DNA from: Pusillimonas sp. T2
GTDB lineage: Bacteria; Pseudomonadota; Gammaproteobacteria; Burkholderiales; Burkholderiaceae_B
Length of the DNA stretch: 64,000 bases
Assembly (NCBI RefSeq): GCF_002236805.1
Contig: NZ_NIQA01000003.1
Span: 310,001-374,000, forward strand
Reading direction: 5' to 3'
Below are positions 63,032 to 64,000 of the stretch, piece by piece. Made by a program: the position numbers and the translations under genes. The first letter of the stretch is position 1; every line of letters begins with the position of its first letter. The notes beneath the pieces are model-generated. The model was not told the origin of the DNA. It made no database searches and saw only the letters and a program-made list of their open reading frames with translations.

Positions 63032-64000
63032 TTATCGCAGGGCGAAATAAATGCGTTCGGCTAACTCGTCGGAAATCCCGTCGACTGACCGCAGGTCATC
63101 GATACTGGCGGCGGCAACGCCCGAAAAACCACCAAAACGGGCCAGAAGCTTTTGTCTGCGCTTGGCCCCGACCCCTTCGATCTGTTCCAGACGCGAAACA
63201 TTACGTGCTTTGGCACGCTGCGCACGCATACCCGTAATAGCAAAACGGTGCGCTTCATCGCGAATTTGCGCAACCAGCATCAATGCGGCAGATTCTACCC
63301 CTAAAGCCACGGGTGGGCGGCCGTCGACAAAAACCAGTGTTTCCAGGCCCACCTTGCGCCCCTCGCCTTTGGCCACACCGACCAACACCTGAGTATCAAG
63401 CCCCAACTCGGCAAATACCTGCCGGGCGACCTCGACTTGCCCCTTGCCACCATCGATTAATACCACACTGGGCATCTCGGCTTGCCCGTCAGCCACACGG
63501 GTAAAACGCCGCGTCAGCACCTGGCGCATGGCGGCATAATCGTCGCCCGGCGTAATGCCGGCAATGTTGTAGCGCCGATACAGTGATGGCTGCATTTCGT
63601 GATGACGAAACACCACGCAAGACGCTTGTGTCGCCTCGCCTGCCGTATGACTGATATCAAAGCACTCGATATGCAAGGCGTCCAGTGCTGTTTCGTCCGT
63701 GTCCAGGCCTAACGCCTCGGCGAGCGCCAGGGTGCGTGCCGCCCGTGCGCCGGATTCGGTCAGCATACGGGCCAGCGCCATTTCGGCATTTTTAGTGGCT
63801 TGCTCCAACCACGATTTGCGCACGCCTTGCGGCCGAGTCAATACCTTTGCTTTCGTTCCGGTTTGCGCTTGCAGCAAAGGCATAAGGTCGGGGTCTGACA
63901 ACGCATGAGAACAAACAATAACGGCAGGCATGGGGCGATCGAGATAATGCTGAGCCATAAACGCCGACAGGACTTCGCCGGGCGCATCGCCGTCGGTATG
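63032..64000 (-). CDS. uvrC: UvrC excinuclease subunit, C-terminal part
   Basis: The gene enters from beyond the right edge; about 322 C-terminal residues are seen. They include the RNase H-like endonuclease domain ([22 protein letters not shown] and VLIDGGKGQ) and the C-terminal helix-hairpin-helix pair [16 protein letters not shown] and [13 protein letters not shown]. The N-terminal GIY-YIG domain lies outside the window. It cuts on both sides of a lesion in nucleotide excision repair. Confidence 0.95.
   Translation of the reverse strand, partial: HTDGDAPGEVLSAFMAQHYLDRPMPAVIVCSHALSDPDLMPLLQAQTGTKAKVLTRPQGVRKSWLEQATKNAEMALARMLTESGARAARTLALAEALGLDTDETALDALHIECFDISHTAGEATQASCVVFRHHEMQPSLYRRYNIAGITPGDDYAAMRQVLTRRFTRVADGQAEMPSVVLIDGGKGQVEVARQVFAELGLDTQVLVGVAKGEGRKVGLETLVFVDGRPPVALGVESAALMLVAQIRDEAHRFAITGMRAQRAKARNVSRLEQIEGVGAKRRQKLLARFGGFSGVAAASIDDLRSVDGISDELAERIYFALR

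Noticed and set aside
1-64000. CRISPR array
   Set aside because: No series of regularly spaced direct repeats was seen; the only tandem repeats are the two-unit 23-bp and three-unit 9-bp repeats.

Overview
The window reads as a chromosomal segment of a Burkholderiales bacterium, most likely of the Alcaligenaceae (Bordetella/Pusillimonas-like). This rests on gene content and order (trxA-rho, uvrC-pgsA, parE-parC, ccoNOQP with an adjacent FNR gene, yhdP/glnE divergent, queF, MaoC-PTA fusion with ackA) and on a fairly GC-rich core with sparse intergenic DNA. No taxonomic search was possible.

Layout. (1) 1-18.9 kb is core metabolic and transport DNA: a guanidine-II riboswitch with a guanidinium exporter, a truncated hemoglobin, a frameshifted DMT transporter behind a ChrR-like cupin and a DUF411 protein, a diguanylate cyclase, a methyltransferase-rsuA pair, an FMN glutamate synthase-like protein, ackA with a MaoC-phosphotransacetylase fusion, hbd, azlCD, yaeQ and small conserved genes. 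(2) 18.9-30.2 kb is an accessory region next to a tRNA-Met(CAT). Its core is a defective prophage on the minus strand: a broken RusA-like gene, several very small genes, a winged-helix gene, a possible metallopeptidase remnant, an HNH nuclease, the terminase small subunit and a fragment of the terminase large subunit. Plus-strand, AT-richer cargo has been inserted into it: a small membrane protein plus an OLD-family ATPase/TOPRIM nuclease, a putative abortive-infection (PutAbiC-like) membrane protein, a secreted protein and another four-helix membrane protein. A ~99-bp imperfect repeat carrying inverted DnaA-box-like sites lies at both sides (18.9 and 29.8 kb). (3) 30.3-52.8 kb is core: a solute-binding protein, dadA, a ferredoxin-type reductase, parC/parE, trxA, rho, gdhA, yhdP, glnE, queH, clpB with a sigma-32-type promoter, and a LysR regulator. 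(4) 52.9-60.2 kb is a microaerobic respiration cluster: FNR with its cysteine motif, then convergently ccoI-like, ccoS, ccoN, ccoO, ccoQ, ccoP, ccoG, ccoH and a small membrane protein, headed by a perfect FNR box. (5) 60.3-64 kb holds queF, an MFS transporter, pgsA and the 3' part of uvrC, which runs off the window.

Two observations stand out. The CcoI-like copper ATPase gene has an intact reading frame that keeps all eight predicted membrane helices and the CPC motif but lacks the metal-binding, actuator and phosphorylation/nucleotide domains: a membrane-only relic or repurposed copper protein in an otherwise complete cbb3 operon. Second, the prophage remnant has become a carrier of probable anti-phage genes, including an OLD nuclease beside an unrecognised four-helix membrane protein that may form a two-gene system.
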